Assembly: GCA_020634975.1 (NCBI GenBank)
Contig: JACKAQ010000001.1
Coordinates: 248,001 to 312,000 of the forward strand
DNA: 64,000 nt
DNA from: JACKAQ01 sp020634975 [NCBI: Calditrichia bacterium]
GTDB lineage: Bacteria > Calditrichota > Calditrichia > RBG-13-44-9
Direction: 5' to 3'
The notes beneath the pieces are model-generated. The model was not told where the DNA came from. It did no database searches and saw only the letters and a program-made list of their open reading frames with translations. Both the position numbers and the translations under genes were made by a program. Below, piece after piece: positions 1 to 8,604 of this stretch; position 1 is the stretch's first letter; every line of letters starts with the position of its first letter.

Positions 1-2
1 GC

Positions 3-266
3 AATCAAGGTCAGGAATTCGATTTTTGCGGCGGCGATGATGCATACAAAAAACATTGGACAAAAGAAAATCGCCACCACAAAACCGTGTTTATTTTTTC
101 TGATTATATTAAAAGCCAGTTGCTGTATTTAATGGAATTTCAATTACTTACGCGATTGAAAAAAATCAGGGATCACAAAAAAACGCAGCACCAACTGTTG
201 CGGATTTCCAATGTTGTGGGTGGAAATTTCGCCGTTTTTCAAAAGCTGCGTAACCTGAGCGAATAA
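3..266 (+). CDS. C-terminal part of a GNAT-type acetyltransferase (CelD/BcsL-like), cut by the window edge
   Basis: An open frame runs in from the left edge and stops with TAA at 264-266, giving 87 residues. The stretch 'EFDFCGGDDAYKKHWT' resembles the motif late in CelD/BcsL-type GNAT acetyltransferases, where 'FDFLRGDEPYK.RW' is usual. Members of that family often act in exopolysaccharide or cellulose-related loci. The next gene, 45 bp downstream on the same strand, is an SGNH hydrolase, which would fit polysaccharide acyl-group chemistry. The N-terminal part lies outside the window, so the assignment rests on one motif and the context. Confidence 0.55.
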   Translation, partial: NQGQEFDFCGGDDAYKKHWTKENRHHKTVFIFSDYIKSQLLYLMEFQLLTRLKKIRDHKKTQHQLLRISNVVGGNFAVFQKLRNLSE

Positions 267-311
267 AAAAATGATATATTATTGACCGTTCATTTTCGGA
301 GGAAAAATTTG

Positions 312-1712
312 GTGAAAGATAGATTTTTAATGTTCGTAATATTCCCACTATTTTTTCTGATTTCCATTTTGTCTACAGTTTTTATTTGTGAGCACATCAG
401 CCTGATTCCGGATTTGGGTAACAAAGAATATCTGTTTATCGTGATTGCTATTACGAGCATTTATTTTCTCAACCTTCAATGGGTTAGGCGTAAGTCCAAA
501 TATATAATCATACTTATCGCCAACATTTTGGCAATTGAAATTCTGTTGCAAATTGCTGCTTTGGCGGGAATTATTCCCGGAATGCGCATCATGTGGCGAA
601 CGCCGTTTGGGCGCAGCTATCACAGCGCGGAAGGATTCAGCAATGGATTTATGAATCGCCAGGGCTGGCATTACGCCAATTTTGATGCAGATTCCACCGC
701 GCACCGCATCGCGCTGATCGGCGATAGCTTTATCGAAGCACACGAAATTCCCACGAAAAAACACCTCGGCGTTCGGCTTGAATCGACATTCAATTCCAAA
801 AACCCGGATGACCCGTTTTACCGGGTGTCTGCGTTGGGAATTACCGGCGCTGGTCCTGCCCAATATCTGGAAATTTTGAAATTCGGATATCGCCATTTGA
901 AGCCGGAAACAGCAATTGTATTCCTGTTTTTGGGCAACGATTTCAGTAATTCGCTGCACGAAGCGGAGTCCAACATGCGCAAACCACCGGTCGAATACAT
1001 TTATTATACGCTCGATGATTCCGGAGAGCTGGCATTGTTGCCCGGTAGCGAAAAAGCCCGCGAAGATCTGTTTGACGCAATGGAGAGCAACTATTCGCTG
1101 AGCCCGGGACAGTTGGTCAAAACCGGATTTGGATACATTTTACTACCGCAGATTGTTGGAAATGTGTTTCAAAAAATACGTTTTATGCTGAAAAAAAACA
1201 AACACTTGCAAGAATCAGCCGACGAAGTTGAACAAGATTTCAACCGCATCGGGCTGGCTTTCGATGCCTTTATTTTTCGTCAACCGGTCGATTCGACCGG
1301 GGAAAAAGCATACGCTATCGTCGAAAAACTAATGTTAAAAATGCAGCGATTTTCCGAACAAAAAGGAATCGATTTGATCTTCGTGACGATTCCCCATTTC
1401 CCGGAAGTGTTTTTCCGAAACCAAACCGGTGCCAACTGGTCTATGGTTTACAACAATTACGATTTTTTATCGCCGGAAAACAGGTTGAGCGAATTCGCCG
1501 CCAGTCAGCAACTCACATTTTGGAAAACCGGAGCGTGGCTGCAAGAATCCGGAATGACGGTTGAAGACGTTCAATCGCTGTATTTTCTGGATGGATCGGG
1601 ACATCTCACGCCAAAAGGTCATGCGCTGTTTGCCAAATTTATTGGTGAACGGCTGCAGTTTCACTTTCGGCGAAAGCAGGCGTTTCACATCGCCGAAACG
1701 CCGGAGCAGTGA
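312..1712 (+). CDS. Membrane-anchored SGNH/GDSL-family hydrolase
   Basis: I place the start at GTG 312 because GGAGG at 298-302 sits 9 bp upstream; an ATG at 282 in the same frame has no such site. The 466-residue product opens with two to three hydrophobic helices (about residues 5-85) followed by a soluble SGNH fold. Visible blocks are G137-D138-S139 (block I, nucleophile Ser), G208-N209-D210 (block III) and D427..H431 in 'DGSGHLTPKGH' (block V, catalytic Asp-His). The family hydrolyses or transfers ester groups such as acetyl on glycans. Membrane attachment and the neighbouring acetyltransferase fragment suggest modification of a surface polysaccharide, which is inference. The substrate cannot be read from the sequence. 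Confidence 0.8.
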   Translation: MKDRFLMFVIFPLFFLISILSTVFICEHISLIPDLGNKEYLFIVIAITSIYFLNLQWVRRKSKYIIILIANILAIEILLQIAALAGIIPGMRIMWRTPFGRSYHSAEGFSNGFMNRQGWHYANFDADSTAHRIALIGDSFIEAHEIPTKKHLGVRLESTFNSKNPDDPFYRVSALGITGAGPAQYLEILKFGYRHLKPETAIVFLFLGNDFSNSLHEAESNMRKPPVEYIYYTLDDSGELALLPGSEKAREDLFDAMESNYSLSPGQLVKTGFGYILLPQIVGNVFQKIRFMLKKNKHLQESADEVEQDFNRIGLAFDAFIFRQPVDSTGEKAYAIVEKLMLKMQRFSEQKGIDLIFVTIPHFPEVFFRNQTGANWSMVYNNYDFLSPENRLSEFAASQQLTFWKTGAWLQESGMTVEDVQSLYFLDGSGHLTPKGHALFAKFIGERLQFHFRRKQAFHIAETPEQ

Positions 1713-1746
1713 TCACCGGAAAATTCGCGACCGAAACAAAATGTGT

Positions 1747-1776
1747 TTGCAAAAACGGAATTTTTATCTAACTTTG
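1747..1776 (+). promoter_or_regulatory. Bacteroidetes-type promoter for the histidine operon
   Basis: TTG at 1747-1749 and TAACTTTG at 1769-1776 are 19 bp apart. This matches the -33 TTG / -7 TAnnTTTG promoter pattern known from Bacteroidetes. Transcription would start near 1783, about 20 bp before the leader peptide ATG at 1806. The position just upstream of the attenuator supports the call. Confidence 0.6.
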
Positions 1777-1805
1777 GGCGTTAACAAAACAGAAAATAGA
1801 AGCGT

Positions 1806-1856
1806 ATGTTTACAATTAACCACAATTTGCATCATCATCACCTGACGGATCAGTAA
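1806..1856 (+). CDS. hisL: Histidine operon leader peptide
   Basis: A 16-codon frame encodes MFTINHNLHHHHLTDQ. It has five histidines, four of them consecutive, and lies directly ahead of hisB. In his attenuation, ribosomes stalling at scarce-His codons decide which RNA hairpin forms downstream. The stop codon lies just before the antiterminator arm at 1859, as the mechanism requires. A weak GAAG motif about 10 bp upstream may serve as ribosome binding site. The run of His codons, the alternative hairpins and the position together make a chance origin unlikely. Confidence 0.9.
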   Translation: MFTINHNLHHHHLTDQ

Positions 1857-1913
1857 CCGGCAGCGTTTGTGGTTGACAAAATAAAGTCCACAACAATTTC
1901 AAAACCCGCTGCC
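1818..1913 (+). promoter_or_regulatory. his attenuator: pause and antiterminator helices
   Basis: Three pairings can be read directly. AACCACAA (1818-1825, inside the leader peptide) is the exact reverse complement of TTGTGGTT (1867-1874), giving the A:B pause hairpin. GGCAGCG (1859-1865) pairs exactly with CGCTGCC (1907-1913). With the nested TTGTGG (1867-1872) / CCACAA (1888-1893) pairing it forms the B:C antiterminator. The 1907-1913 arm overlaps the left arm of the terminator (1902-1910), so the two structures exclude each other. A ribosome stalled on the His codons would cover the A arm and favour antitermination. Confidence 0.88.
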
Positions 1914-1940
1914 AGATTGGTGAGCGGGTTTTTCTTTTTC
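1902..1940 (+). terminator. Attenuator terminator of the his operon
   Basis: AAACCCGCT (1902-1910) and AGCGGGTTT (1923-1931) form a perfect 9-bp stem with a 12-nt loop. A T-rich run (1929-1939) follows, and hisB starts at 1951. This is a rho-independent terminator placed between the leader peptide and the first structural gene. Confidence 0.9.
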
Positions 1941-1950
1941 TGAGGGATTC

Positions 1951-2537
1951 ATGCGAAAAGCAACGATTGAACGCAACACCAGCGAAACCCAAATTTCGAT
2001 GACGCTGAATATCGATGGCAGCGGAAAAAATCAGATTGAAACGCCGGTGGGATTTCTGACCCACATGCTCGACGCGTTCGCAAAGCACGGTATTTTTGAC
2101 TTTACGGCAAAAATTTCCGGCGATATGCATGTGGATGCCCATCACACCATCGAAGATACAGGTATCGTTTTGGGCGAAGTGCTCAAAGCAGCGCTCGGCG
2201 ATAAACGCGGCATCAAACGCGCCGGATTCTGGATGTATCCGATGGACGAAGCGCTGGCCAGTGTTGCGCTGGATTTATCCGGTCGCCCGTTTTTGGTATG
2301 GGATGTGGATTTTCAACGCCCGCAATCGGCGATTTTCCGACGGAATTGTTCGAAGATTTCTTTTTGGGATTTACCAACGCGCTCGCCGCAAATGTGCATG
2401 TAAAAGTGCACTACGGTCGGTCGGATCACCACAAAATTGAGGCAGTGTTTAAAGCGCTGGCAAAATCGCTGAAAACCGCCTGCGAAATTGAACCGCGCAT
2501 CAAAAATGATATTCCCAGCACCAAAGGGAAACTTTGA
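1951..2537 (+). CDS. hisB: Imidazoleglycerol-phosphate dehydratase, interrupted by a single-base frameshift
   Basis: HisB dehydrates imidazole glycerol phosphate to imidazole acetol phosphate in histidine synthesis. A good ribosome site (GAGGG, 1942-1946) precedes ATG 1951. The first frame carries '[10 protein letters not shown]' and the metal-binding '[10 protein letters not shown]'. It then runs out of frame after 'DVDFQRPQ' and stops at 2403. The next frame continues with '[13 protein letters not shown]', '[15 protein letters not shown]' and 'PSTKG', ending at 2537. Restoring one A at 2324-2325 gives 195 residues, the normal length for monofunctional HisB (no phosphatase domain). The break is either a sequencing or consensus error or a real mutation; no convincing slippery heptamer is present. 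Confidence 0.88.
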
Positions 2538-2576
2538 GATTGAGACTGAATTCAGAACCTGTTATTTTTATTAAAT

Positions 2577-2606
2577 TTATCCTTTATCAATTATCCTTTA
2601 TCCTTT
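2577..2606 (+). repeat. Short ATCCTTT-type tandem repeat upstream of hisH
   Basis: The hisB-hisH gap contains repeated 'ttatccttta' units ending 10 bp before the hisH ATG. The reverse complement, 'aaaggataaaggata', recurs near the window's right end (63931-63956). No Shine-Dalgarno site is visible between the repeat and ATG 2616. Confidence 0.5.
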
Positions 2607-2615
2607 GAAAATAAC

Positions 2616-3212
2616 ATGATTGGTATTATCGATTACGGCGCGGGGAATTTACGTTCCGTGCGCAAAGCACTGGATTTTCTGGAAGTTGAAAGTCGCATTT
2701 TGCACAGCGCAGCCGATTTTTCCGGGCTGGAAAAAGTCATTTTGCCTGGCGTTGGCGCGTTTCAGGCGGCTGTGGACAAGCTCCGCGAATACGGCATGGA
2801 ACAACCCGTTTTAGACTGGATCGCTGCGGACAAGCCGTTTTTGGGCATTTGCGTGGGCATGCAAGTGCTGTTCGACAGCGGTGCGGAATCGCCGGGCGCG
2901 AAAGGATTGGGCGTTTTTGCCGGTGAAGTGCCCAAATTTGACCATCACAAAGTGCCGCAAATCGGCTGGAACCGGCTGAATATTCGCAAAGCCTCTCCCC
3001 TGCTCAACGGCATTCCGGATGGTTCTTATTTTTATTTTTTGCACAGTTTCTACTGTAAACCTGCAGATCCAGATGTCATTATTGCGGAAACGGATTACGG
3101 TATCACTTATACTGCAATCGTTCAGCGCGGCAACGTTTTCGCGGTGCAGTTTCATCCGGAAAAAAGTGCAGAAAACGGGTTGAAATTGCTCAAAAACTGG
3201 ATCGAATTGTGA
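2616..3212 (+). CDS. hisH: Imidazole glycerol phosphate synthase, glutaminase subunit
   Basis: HisH hydrolyses glutamine and channels ammonia to HisF. The 198-residue protein shows the class-I amidotransferase triad: C79 in 'LGICVGMQ', and H180 and E182 in 'QFHPEKS'. The oxyanion-strand motif 'PGVGAF' is also present. Length and start ('MIGIIDYGAGNL') are typical. The gene lies 78 bp after hisB. Its partner hisF is 1.7 kb downstream, separated by a secreted-protein gene. Confidence 0.95.
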   Translation: MIGIIDYGAGNLRSVRKALDFLEVESRILHSAADFSGLEKVILPGVGAFQAAVDKLREYGMEQPVLDWIAADKPFLGICVGMQVLFDSGAESPGAKGLGVFAGEVPKFDHHKVPQIGWNRLNIRKASPLLNGIPDGSYFYFLHSFYCKPADPDVIIAETDYGITYTAIVQRGNVFAVQFHPEKSAENGLKLLKNWIEL

Positions 3213-3312
3213 TTGGTCAATTCAAATCCGACATCATTTTCTCATATTTTGGGGATCATGCGCAATCTTATTGCCATTTACGCCTAATTTCCATCAATTT
3301 TGGGAGAAAATT

Positions 3313-4911
3313 ATGAAACGAATTGCGATTGAATTGTTGATAATTTTATTGTTCATTTGCAGCACCGCATTTTCGCAAGTGCTGGTCCCGGATTTTTCCG
3401 TAAATATTCCCGCATCAAATTTAAACGGTTTGGGCAGAACCGCCATCGCCGCCGGATCGGACGGCAGCATGGCAATTGCCTGGCTGGATTACAATCCATA
3501 TGACGACCAGTTTGCGCAGTTACCGCGAATTGCGGTGCAGCGATTCAACGTAGCCGCGCAACGTGTGGGACAAACCCATTTTTTCAGCGGTGAAAACGCC
3601 TGGATTCAAGATTACATGATCGGAAATCCTGATATTGCAATGGTTCCCGGAAACACCGCGCTCATCGCAATGGAGCACTACGGCGATGACACATTTGGCT
3701 TTTCTTCAGAAGTGGGCATTGGCGGTGTGGATGCCAACGGCAATTTGCTCGATCTCAACAATACGATTGGCGTGGTGTATTGGCTGATCAACGTGGAAAA
3801 CGAACGCGAAGAAAATCCACGAATTGCTGTTGCACCGTCCGGTTCGTTCGCCGTTTCGCTGAATGGGCGCACATTTGATACCGGTTTTAGCGCGGTTGCC
3901 GTGCAGTTGTTCGACGCTGCCGGAAACACCGTCGGCAATTTTTTCAACCCGCATTTTACCGATCCGGGTCCGAACGCCAACCATGTTTATTCAGATCTGG
4001 CACTGGCGGATAACCTCGCACTGATCGTTTGGGAAGACGGGCGGCAGGACAATAATTATGATATCAGCGGACAATTTTACAACTCAGTTGGCGCGGTGGG
4101 TTCAAATTTCAAAATAAATACTGGCGATGCAGCCGGAACGCTAAACCTGCGCCCTGCTGTTGGAATGACGCCGACAGGAAACAGCGTGGTGGTTTGGGCG
4201 GATGCGCGTACGGGCAGCCCCGAAATTTTCGGGCAGTTGTATAATTCGTCGGCACAGCCGGTCGGCTCGAATTTCCAGATATCGCAAAGTAGCGGCATCA
4301 TTTGGGATCGCCCGGAAATCGCAGTGCGCACCGACGGCAGCTTTATGGTGGTTTGGACAGACAGTTTGCCCGGCGTTTCCGGTGTGGACGCGTTTCGCGC
4401 CCGCGGGCGGCAGTTTGCCGCAAACGGCACGCCGCTCGGTGATGTGTTCGTAATCCCCGATGTGCAAAATACCGGCTCCGGTTATGTGAACATCGCAACA
4501 AATGGCAGCACCTATTTTATTTCCTGGCTGGATAATCGCTTAAATTCAACATATTTAAATGCTTACGCGAAAGCCATCGGCAATATTTCTACCGGTATCG
4601 GCATGCCAGATAGCGATGGCTTTCCTGCAGCATTCGCGCTTTCGCAGAACTATCCGAACCCGTTCAACCCGCAAACGACAATTCGCTTCGCCCTGCCGGA
4701 AGCAGCGGATGTTTCGCTGGTAGTGTTCGATCTGACCGGCAAAAAAGTGCAAACGATTTTGCAGAAATCGTTACCCGCAGGAGTTTTTGAGCAATCATTT
4801 GTTGCGGAAAATTTGCCCAGCGGGATGTATTTTTATCAATTAACAGCGAATCCCAACAGCGTTTCGGGCAAACCATTTTCCGAAATCCGTAAAATGATTT
4901 TGATAAAATAA
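3313..4911 (+). CDS. Secreted protein with Por/T9SS-type C-terminal sorting domain, inside the his operon
   Basis: I start it at ATG 3313, preceded by GGGAG at 3302-3306; a frame opening at 3271 adds an unlikely leader. The 532-residue product begins with a signal peptide ([20 protein letters not shown], then SQ). The middle region carries recurring 'VVWxD'-type strands ('[20 protein letters not shown]', '[19 protein letters not shown]') like a beta-propeller or sialidase-like repeat. The C-terminus is a sorting domain with N446-Y-P-N-P-F-N-P and ends in 'RKMILIK'. It is 100 bp after hisH and 35 bp before hisF on the same strand, so cotranscription is likely. A link to histidine synthesis is not evident. 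Confidence 0.85.
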   Translation: MKRIAIELLIILLFICSTAFSQVLVPDFSVNIPASNLNGLGRTAIAAGSDGSMAIAWLDYNPYDDQFAQLPRIAVQRFNVAAQRVGQTHFFSGENAWIQDYMIGNPDIAMVPGNTALIAMEHYGDDTFGFSSEVGIGGVDANGNLLDLNNTIGVVYWLINVENEREENPRIAVAPSGSFAVSLNGRTFDTGFSAVAVQLFDAAGNTVGNFFNPHFTDPGPNANHVYSDLALADNLALIVWEDGRQDNNYDISGQFYNSVGAVGSNFKINTGDAAGTLNLRPAVGMTPTGNSVVVWADARTGSPEIFGQLYNSSAQPVGSNFQISQSSGIIWDRPEIAVRTDGSFMVVWTDSLPGVSGVDAFRARGRQFAANGTPLGDVFVIPDVQNTGSGYVNIATNGSTYFISWLDNRLNSTYLNAYAKAIGNISTGIGMPDSDGFPAAFALSQNYPNPFNPQTTIRFALPEAADVSLVVFDLTGKKVQTILQKSLPAGVFEQSFVAENLPSGMYFYQLTANPNSVSGKPFSEIRKMILIK

Positions 4912-4946
4912 GTAACCATAATCAACAGAAACAAAGTATAAACAAT

Positions 4947-5708
4947 ATGTTAGCTACCCGTTTAATTCCCTGTCTGGACGTGGACGACGGTCGCGTGGTC
5001 AAAGGCGTGAAATTCACGGAAATCCGTGACGCAGGTGATCCGGTTGAACTCGCCAAACTTTACAACGACCAGAAAGCTGATGAGCTGGTCTTTCTGGATA
5101 TCGGCGCATCGCACAAAAGCCGCCAAACTATGCTGGATGTGGTCGAGCAGGTTTCCCGGCAGGTGTTCATTCCGCTGACGGTCGGTGGCGGCATTCGCAC
5201 GGTGGCGGATATGCGCGAAACGCTGCAAGCCGGCGCAGACAAAGTGGCAATGTGCACATCTGCACTCAAAAATCCGGCGCTGCTCAGCGAGGGCGCAGAA
5301 CGTTTCGGCGCGCAATGCATTGTGCTTTCCATCGATGCGAAACGCAGTCCCGACGGGTCGGGATGGCACGCTTACAGCCACGGCGCGCGGCAGGACACCG
5401 GCATCGACGTGATTGAATGGGCACAGCGCGGCGAGGCGCTCGGCGCCGGCGAAATTTTGCTCAATTCTATCGATGCGGACGGCACGAAAGCGGGTTACGA
5501 TCTGGAACTCACTCGCAAAGTGTCGGAAAGTGTGCGCATTCCGGTGATCGCCTCCGGCGGCGCGGGAAATCCGGAACACGTGGCAGAGGCGGCAATCGAA
5601 GGCAAAGCCAGTGCAGTTTTACTGGCATCTCTGCTGCATTTCGGGGATTACACGGTTAACGATTTTAAATCAGTGATGGAACAGAGAGGAGTGTCTGTGC
5701 GATGGTAA
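4947..5708 (+). CDS. hisF: Imidazole glycerol phosphate synthase, cyclase subunit
   Basis: HisF uses ammonia from HisH to cyclise PRFAR to IGP and AICAR. The 253-residue (beta/alpha)8 protein has D11 in '[15 protein letters not shown]', a second catalytic Asp in 'LSIDAKR', and phosphate-binding glycine loops ('TVGGGIRT', 'ASGGAGN'). Length is normal. Its last 7 bp overlap the start of the downstream hisA-hisIE fusion, which indicates translational coupling. Confidence 0.96.
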   Translation: MLATRLIPCLDVDDGRVVKGVKFTEIRDAGDPVELAKLYNDQKADELVFLDIGASHKSRQTMLDVVEQVSRQVFIPLTVGGGIRTVADMRETLQAGADKVAMCTSALKNPALLSEGAERFGAQCIVLSIDAKRSPDGSGWHAYSHGARQDTGIDVIEWAQRGEALGAGEILLNSIDADGTKAGYDLELTRKVSESVRIPVIASGGAGNPEHVAEAAIEGKASAVLLASLLHFGDYTVNDFKSVMEQRGVSVRW

Positions 5709-6952
5709 TCGCTTCGATTGATTTGATGGACGGCAAAGCAGTGCAGCTAAAACAGGGTGCTGAAAAAGTACTCGAGGTGGAAAATCCGCTCGATTTGGCA
5801 AAAAGATTCAACCGCTACGGCGAAGTTGCGATTATCGATCTGGATGCGGCGCTCGGCAACGGTAATAATAAAGATGTGATAAAACCGATTTTGAAAGCTG
5901 CAGAATGCCGTGTTGGCGGCGGTATCAAAACGGTTGAGCAGGCGAAAGAGTGGATCAGTCTGGGTGCCCGAAAAGTGATCATCGGCTCCAAAGCGTTTGA
6001 AAACGATGCAGTTAATCATAAGTTTTTGCAGGAATTAGCAGATGCGGTTTCGCCACAGCACATCATCATCGCCATCGATGCCCGCAACGGCGAAATCGTC
6101 ACAAAGGGATGGAAACATCGCACCGGACTCGATCTTCTCGAAACGGTTCCACAACTCGATAACTATTGCACCGAATTTCTATTCACCTGCGTCGAACGCG
6201 AAGGCATGATGCAGGGCAGCGATCACGAATTGATCCGCAAGCTGCTGGCGAAAACCACCCGCCGCGTCACTGTCGCCGGTGGCGTTAGCACGCTCAACGA
6301 GGTTCGCGAACTGGCGATGCTCGGCACGGATCAACAGCTCGGCATGGCGCTATATACCGGAAAAATCGATCTGGCGGACAGTTTCATCGAATCGCTGAAC
6401 TGGCGGAAAAGCGAACTGCTGCCAACCATCGTGCAGGATCGCGCCGGACAAGTCCTGATGCTGGCATACAGCAATCGCGAATCGCTGCGGCAAACTTTTG
6501 CCACTGGTAACATGCATTATTTTTCGCGATCACGAAATCAACTCTGGCAAAAGGGCGAAACATCCGGACATTTTCAGCGACTCCACAGCCTGCGGACGGA
6601 TTGCGATCAGGATACGCTCCTCGCGATTGTTGACCAAACAAATGTTGCCTGCCATCGCGGTGATTATTCCTGTTTTGGTGACCGGAATTTTTCATGGCTG
6701 GAATTATATACCGTCATCGCTGATCGTTTCGAAAATTCACCCGAAGGTTCATACACTGCTAAATTGAAATCCGGTGATTTGCTATCAGAAAAAATTCTTG
6801 AAGAAGCGCAGGAAGTTGTGGAAGCGGAAGAACGCGATCACCTGATTTGGGAAGCTGCGGACCTGTTATTTTTCCTTACCGCGAAACTTGTCCGGCATAA
6901 TATTGGTACCGAGGAGGTTTTACACGAACTTCGGCGCCGGCGAAAAAAATAA
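5702..6952 (+). CDS. hisA-hisIE: Trifunctional HisA-HisI-HisE fusion (ProFAR isomerase / PRA-CH / PRA-PH)
   Basis: One uninterrupted 416-codon frame joins three histidine enzymes. Residues 1-230 are HisA: D7 in 'ASIDLMDGK', D126 in 'IAIDARNG', '[11 protein letters not shown]' and 'VAGGVST'. Residues about 235-330 are HisI (PRA cyclohydrolase): 'WQKGETSGH' 282-290, D300-C301-D302, '[10 protein letters not shown]' 316-325, covering the Zn and Mg ligands. Residues about 334-416 are HisE (PRA pyrophosphohydrolase): '[10 protein letters not shown]' and 'WEAADLLFF'. All key residues appear intact. HisI-HisE fusion is common; fusion to HisA is not usual. The ribosome site GAGAGGAG (5684-5691) lies within the hisF end. 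Confidence 0.94.
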   Translation: MVIASIDLMDGKAVQLKQGAEKVLEVENPLDLAKRFNRYGEVAIIDLDAALGNGNNKDVIKPILKAAECRVGGGIKTVEQAKEWISLGARKVIIGSKAFENDAVNHKFLQELADAVSPQHIIIAIDARNGEIVTKGWKHRTGLDLLETVPQLDNYCTEFLFTCVEREGMMQGSDHELIRKLLAKTTRRVTVAGGVSTLNEVRELAMLGTDQQLGMALYTGKIDLADSFIESLNWRKSELLPTIVQDRAGQVLMLAYSNRESLRQTFATGNMHYFSRSRNQLWQKGETSGHFQRLHSLRTDCDQDTLLAIVDQTNVACHRGDYSCFGDRNFSWLELYTVIADRFENSPEGSYTAKLKSGDLLSEKILEEAQEVVEAEERDHLIWEAADLLFFLTAKLVRHNIGTEEVLHELRRRRKK

Positions 6953-6983
6953 TTTTGTAAAATCAATTATTACAATAGTTTAC

Positions 6984-7018
6984 AAAAAGCCATCTGCAAA
7001 TTAATGCGATGGCTTTTT
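6984..7018 (+). terminator. Rho-independent terminator ending the his operon
   Basis: AAAAAGCCATC (6984-6994) pairs with GATGGCTTTTT (7008-7018), and an inner GCA/TGC pair lengthens the stem. The T run lies 66 bp after the hisA-hisIE stop. Confidence 0.85.
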
Positions 7019-7188
7019 TATTGCGTCAAAAAAAATACACGATTTAAAAAAAATAATTCAGAATTTTGGGCTAATTTCAGAAATATATATAAAGGGCATT
7101 TATTGATTTTGGCTACACGTTTCTATGTCTTTACGAAAATATTGAAATTGGTGTTATAATTTATTTTTGCTAATATCCCGTAAAAAAT

Positions 7189-7782
7189 ATGATGCACCAA
7201 GAAAGCGGGACCCTCATTTTGTTTGAAAATCGAGATTTAGAATTAGTCGAAAAAATAAAATCCGGCGACCAACAAGCCGTCGAGGATTTTTTTTCAGAAC
7301 ATGATTTATTTCGCAAAATTAAGTACATGGTTTACGGTAGAAGCAACGGAATCCTGCACAGCGAATTGCGGGATTTGATTTCTGAGGTATTCGAAGCCAT
7401 TGTCAATAATTTGCGCTCAGGACATTTTGATCCGAAGCGTGGTAGTTTAAGTGCCTATTTACAAGGTATCATTCGGAATAAAATTTACAATTTTTCTCAG
7501 GATTTCAAGAAAAACCGGCAATCCTACTCAATCGATGATAACAATACAAATTTGTTCAAATCACCGATCGAAGATTTTGAGTTGAAGGATTTATTAGGCA
7601 AAGCGCTAAACAACCTGAAGCCGGATCAACGACAGATAATCGTTTTGAGATATTTGCATGACAAAGGTGTTGACGAAATCGCAGAGATGCTTAATCTGGA
7701 AAGTAAACAGGTCCACAACAAACTTAATTATTCGCTGAGGCTCGTACGGGACTTTGTATTTAGTAATGGGCTCCGGGAATAA
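7189..7782 (+). CDS. ECF-type RNA polymerase sigma factor
   Basis: The 197-residue protein has the two-domain ECF layout. Region sigma2 is at about 20-105 ('LISEVFEAIVNNL', 'SLSAYLQGIIRNKIYNF'). Region sigma4 is at about 140-190 ('LKPDQRQIIVLRYLHDKGVDEIAEML' reads as helix-turn-helix, followed by 'VHNKLNYSLRLVRDF'). ATGs at 7189 and 7192 are both possible. A gene for a zinc-type anti-sigma factor begins 45 bp downstream, the usual pairing for this class. The surrounding DNA is clearly AT-richer than the flanking his genes. The target promoter is unknown; no self-promoter could be identified with confidence. Confidence 0.88.
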   Translation: MMHQESGTLILFENRDLELVEKIKSGDQQAVEDFFSEHDLFRKIKYMVYGRSNGILHSELRDLISEVFEAIVNNLRSGHFDPKRGSLSAYLQGIIRNKIYNFSQDFKKNRQSYSIDDNNTNLFKSPIEDFELKDLLGKALNNLKPDQRQIIVLRYLHDKGVDEIAEMLNLESKQVHNKLNYSLRLVRDFVFSNGLRE

Positions 7783-7827
7783 TGGGGTATTATTTAACGA
7801 TTTAATCAAATAGAAAGTAGGCATATA

Positions 7828-8604
7828 GTGAATATAATCAACAATTTACAGAATAAATTAAAGACGTGCACAGTTCATCGGGAAGAATTAATTGATTTGT
7901 ATCTCATGCACAAAATGGCTGATGAAGATATGATTATTTTTGAAGAACATTTTTTTTCCTGTAAATCTTGCTGCGATGAATTGGATTTTCGAATCTCGCT
8001 TCGGGAAGTTTTGCACTCGGATATTCGATCAGAATCCACACTGCCAATCCGTGAAAATGCTTATCGACCTGTAAATTCTTTATCCATGCCAATCCAGTCA
8101 TCCGAAAAAAATGTGTGGAAAAAATATTTTTCTTATGCTGCCTCTGTTGCTGCCGTTTTTCTCGCTGTTTTTTTGTATTTCGATCAGGATAATCTATTCA
8201 ATCCAACAAACAAAGTGAACTATGAGCAATTGGCTGAAGCATATGGCAACAATTTTAGAACTTCGGAATATTTTGAATCCCAAATACGACTTCAGAATCG
8301 AGAGCAAAACCTGATACATCTTGTTACCCAAAACACCGAGTTTCAAAAAAACAGCACTATTCAATTTGAATGGAGAACATCTTTATCCGAATCCGCATTT
8401 AAGTGGGGATATCTTACATTTTTTGTATTGAATTCGTTGGAAGAAAAGATTATCGAAAGAAGGCTGGATAGTCCATCAATAATGATAACTGAACCATTGG
8501 AACCAGGCTTGTATTACTGGCTTCTTGAATCTGAGTTAGAGACAGAACTGGTTGGACGATTTGTCGTTTTACCTGCGGATGTTGAAACAACAATTGGTAA
8601 TTAA
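7828..8604 (+). CDS. Membrane anti-sigma factor with ZAS-type zinc motif
   Basis: The start is GTG 7828, with AGAAAG about 10 bp upstream. Residues 38-48 show the zinc-binding anti-sigma motif His-x3-Cys-x2-Cys (H41, C45, C48, in 'EEHFFSCKSCCDEL'). One transmembrane helix spans about 101-118. About 140 residues then lie outside the cytoplasm, with no domain I can name. By family knowledge the N-terminal part would hold the adjacent sigma factor inactive until a signal reaches the outer domain. The stop codon overlaps by 4 bp the stop of the convergent CHAT protease gene (8601). Confidence 0.82.
   Translation: MNIINNLQNKLKTCTVHREELIDLYLMHKMADEDMIIFEEHFFSCKSCCDELDFRISLREVLHSDIRSESTLPIRENAYRPVNSLSMPIQSSEKNVWKKYFSYAASVAAVFLAVFLYFDQDNLFNPTNKVNYEQLAEAYGNNFRTSEYFESQIRLQNREQNLIHLVTQNTEFQKNSTIQFEWRTSLSESAFKWGYLTFFVLNSLEEKIIERRLDSPSIMITEPLEPGLYYWLLESELETELVGRFVVLPADVETTIGN

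Noticed and set aside
348-959. 203-codon minus-strand frame opposite the SGNH hydrolase
   Set aside because: The plus-strand gene has clear catalytic blocks and a strong ribosome site; the antisense product matches nothing.
2316-2340. Programmed frameshift in hisB
   Set aside because: No canonical slippery heptamer or obvious stimulatory hairpin is seen, and HisB is not known to use recoding; a one-base loss explains the data more simply.
3271-3312. Earlier start for the secreted protein in the his operon
   Set aside because: It would place a polar leader before the signal peptide, while ATG 3313 has GGGAG just upstream.
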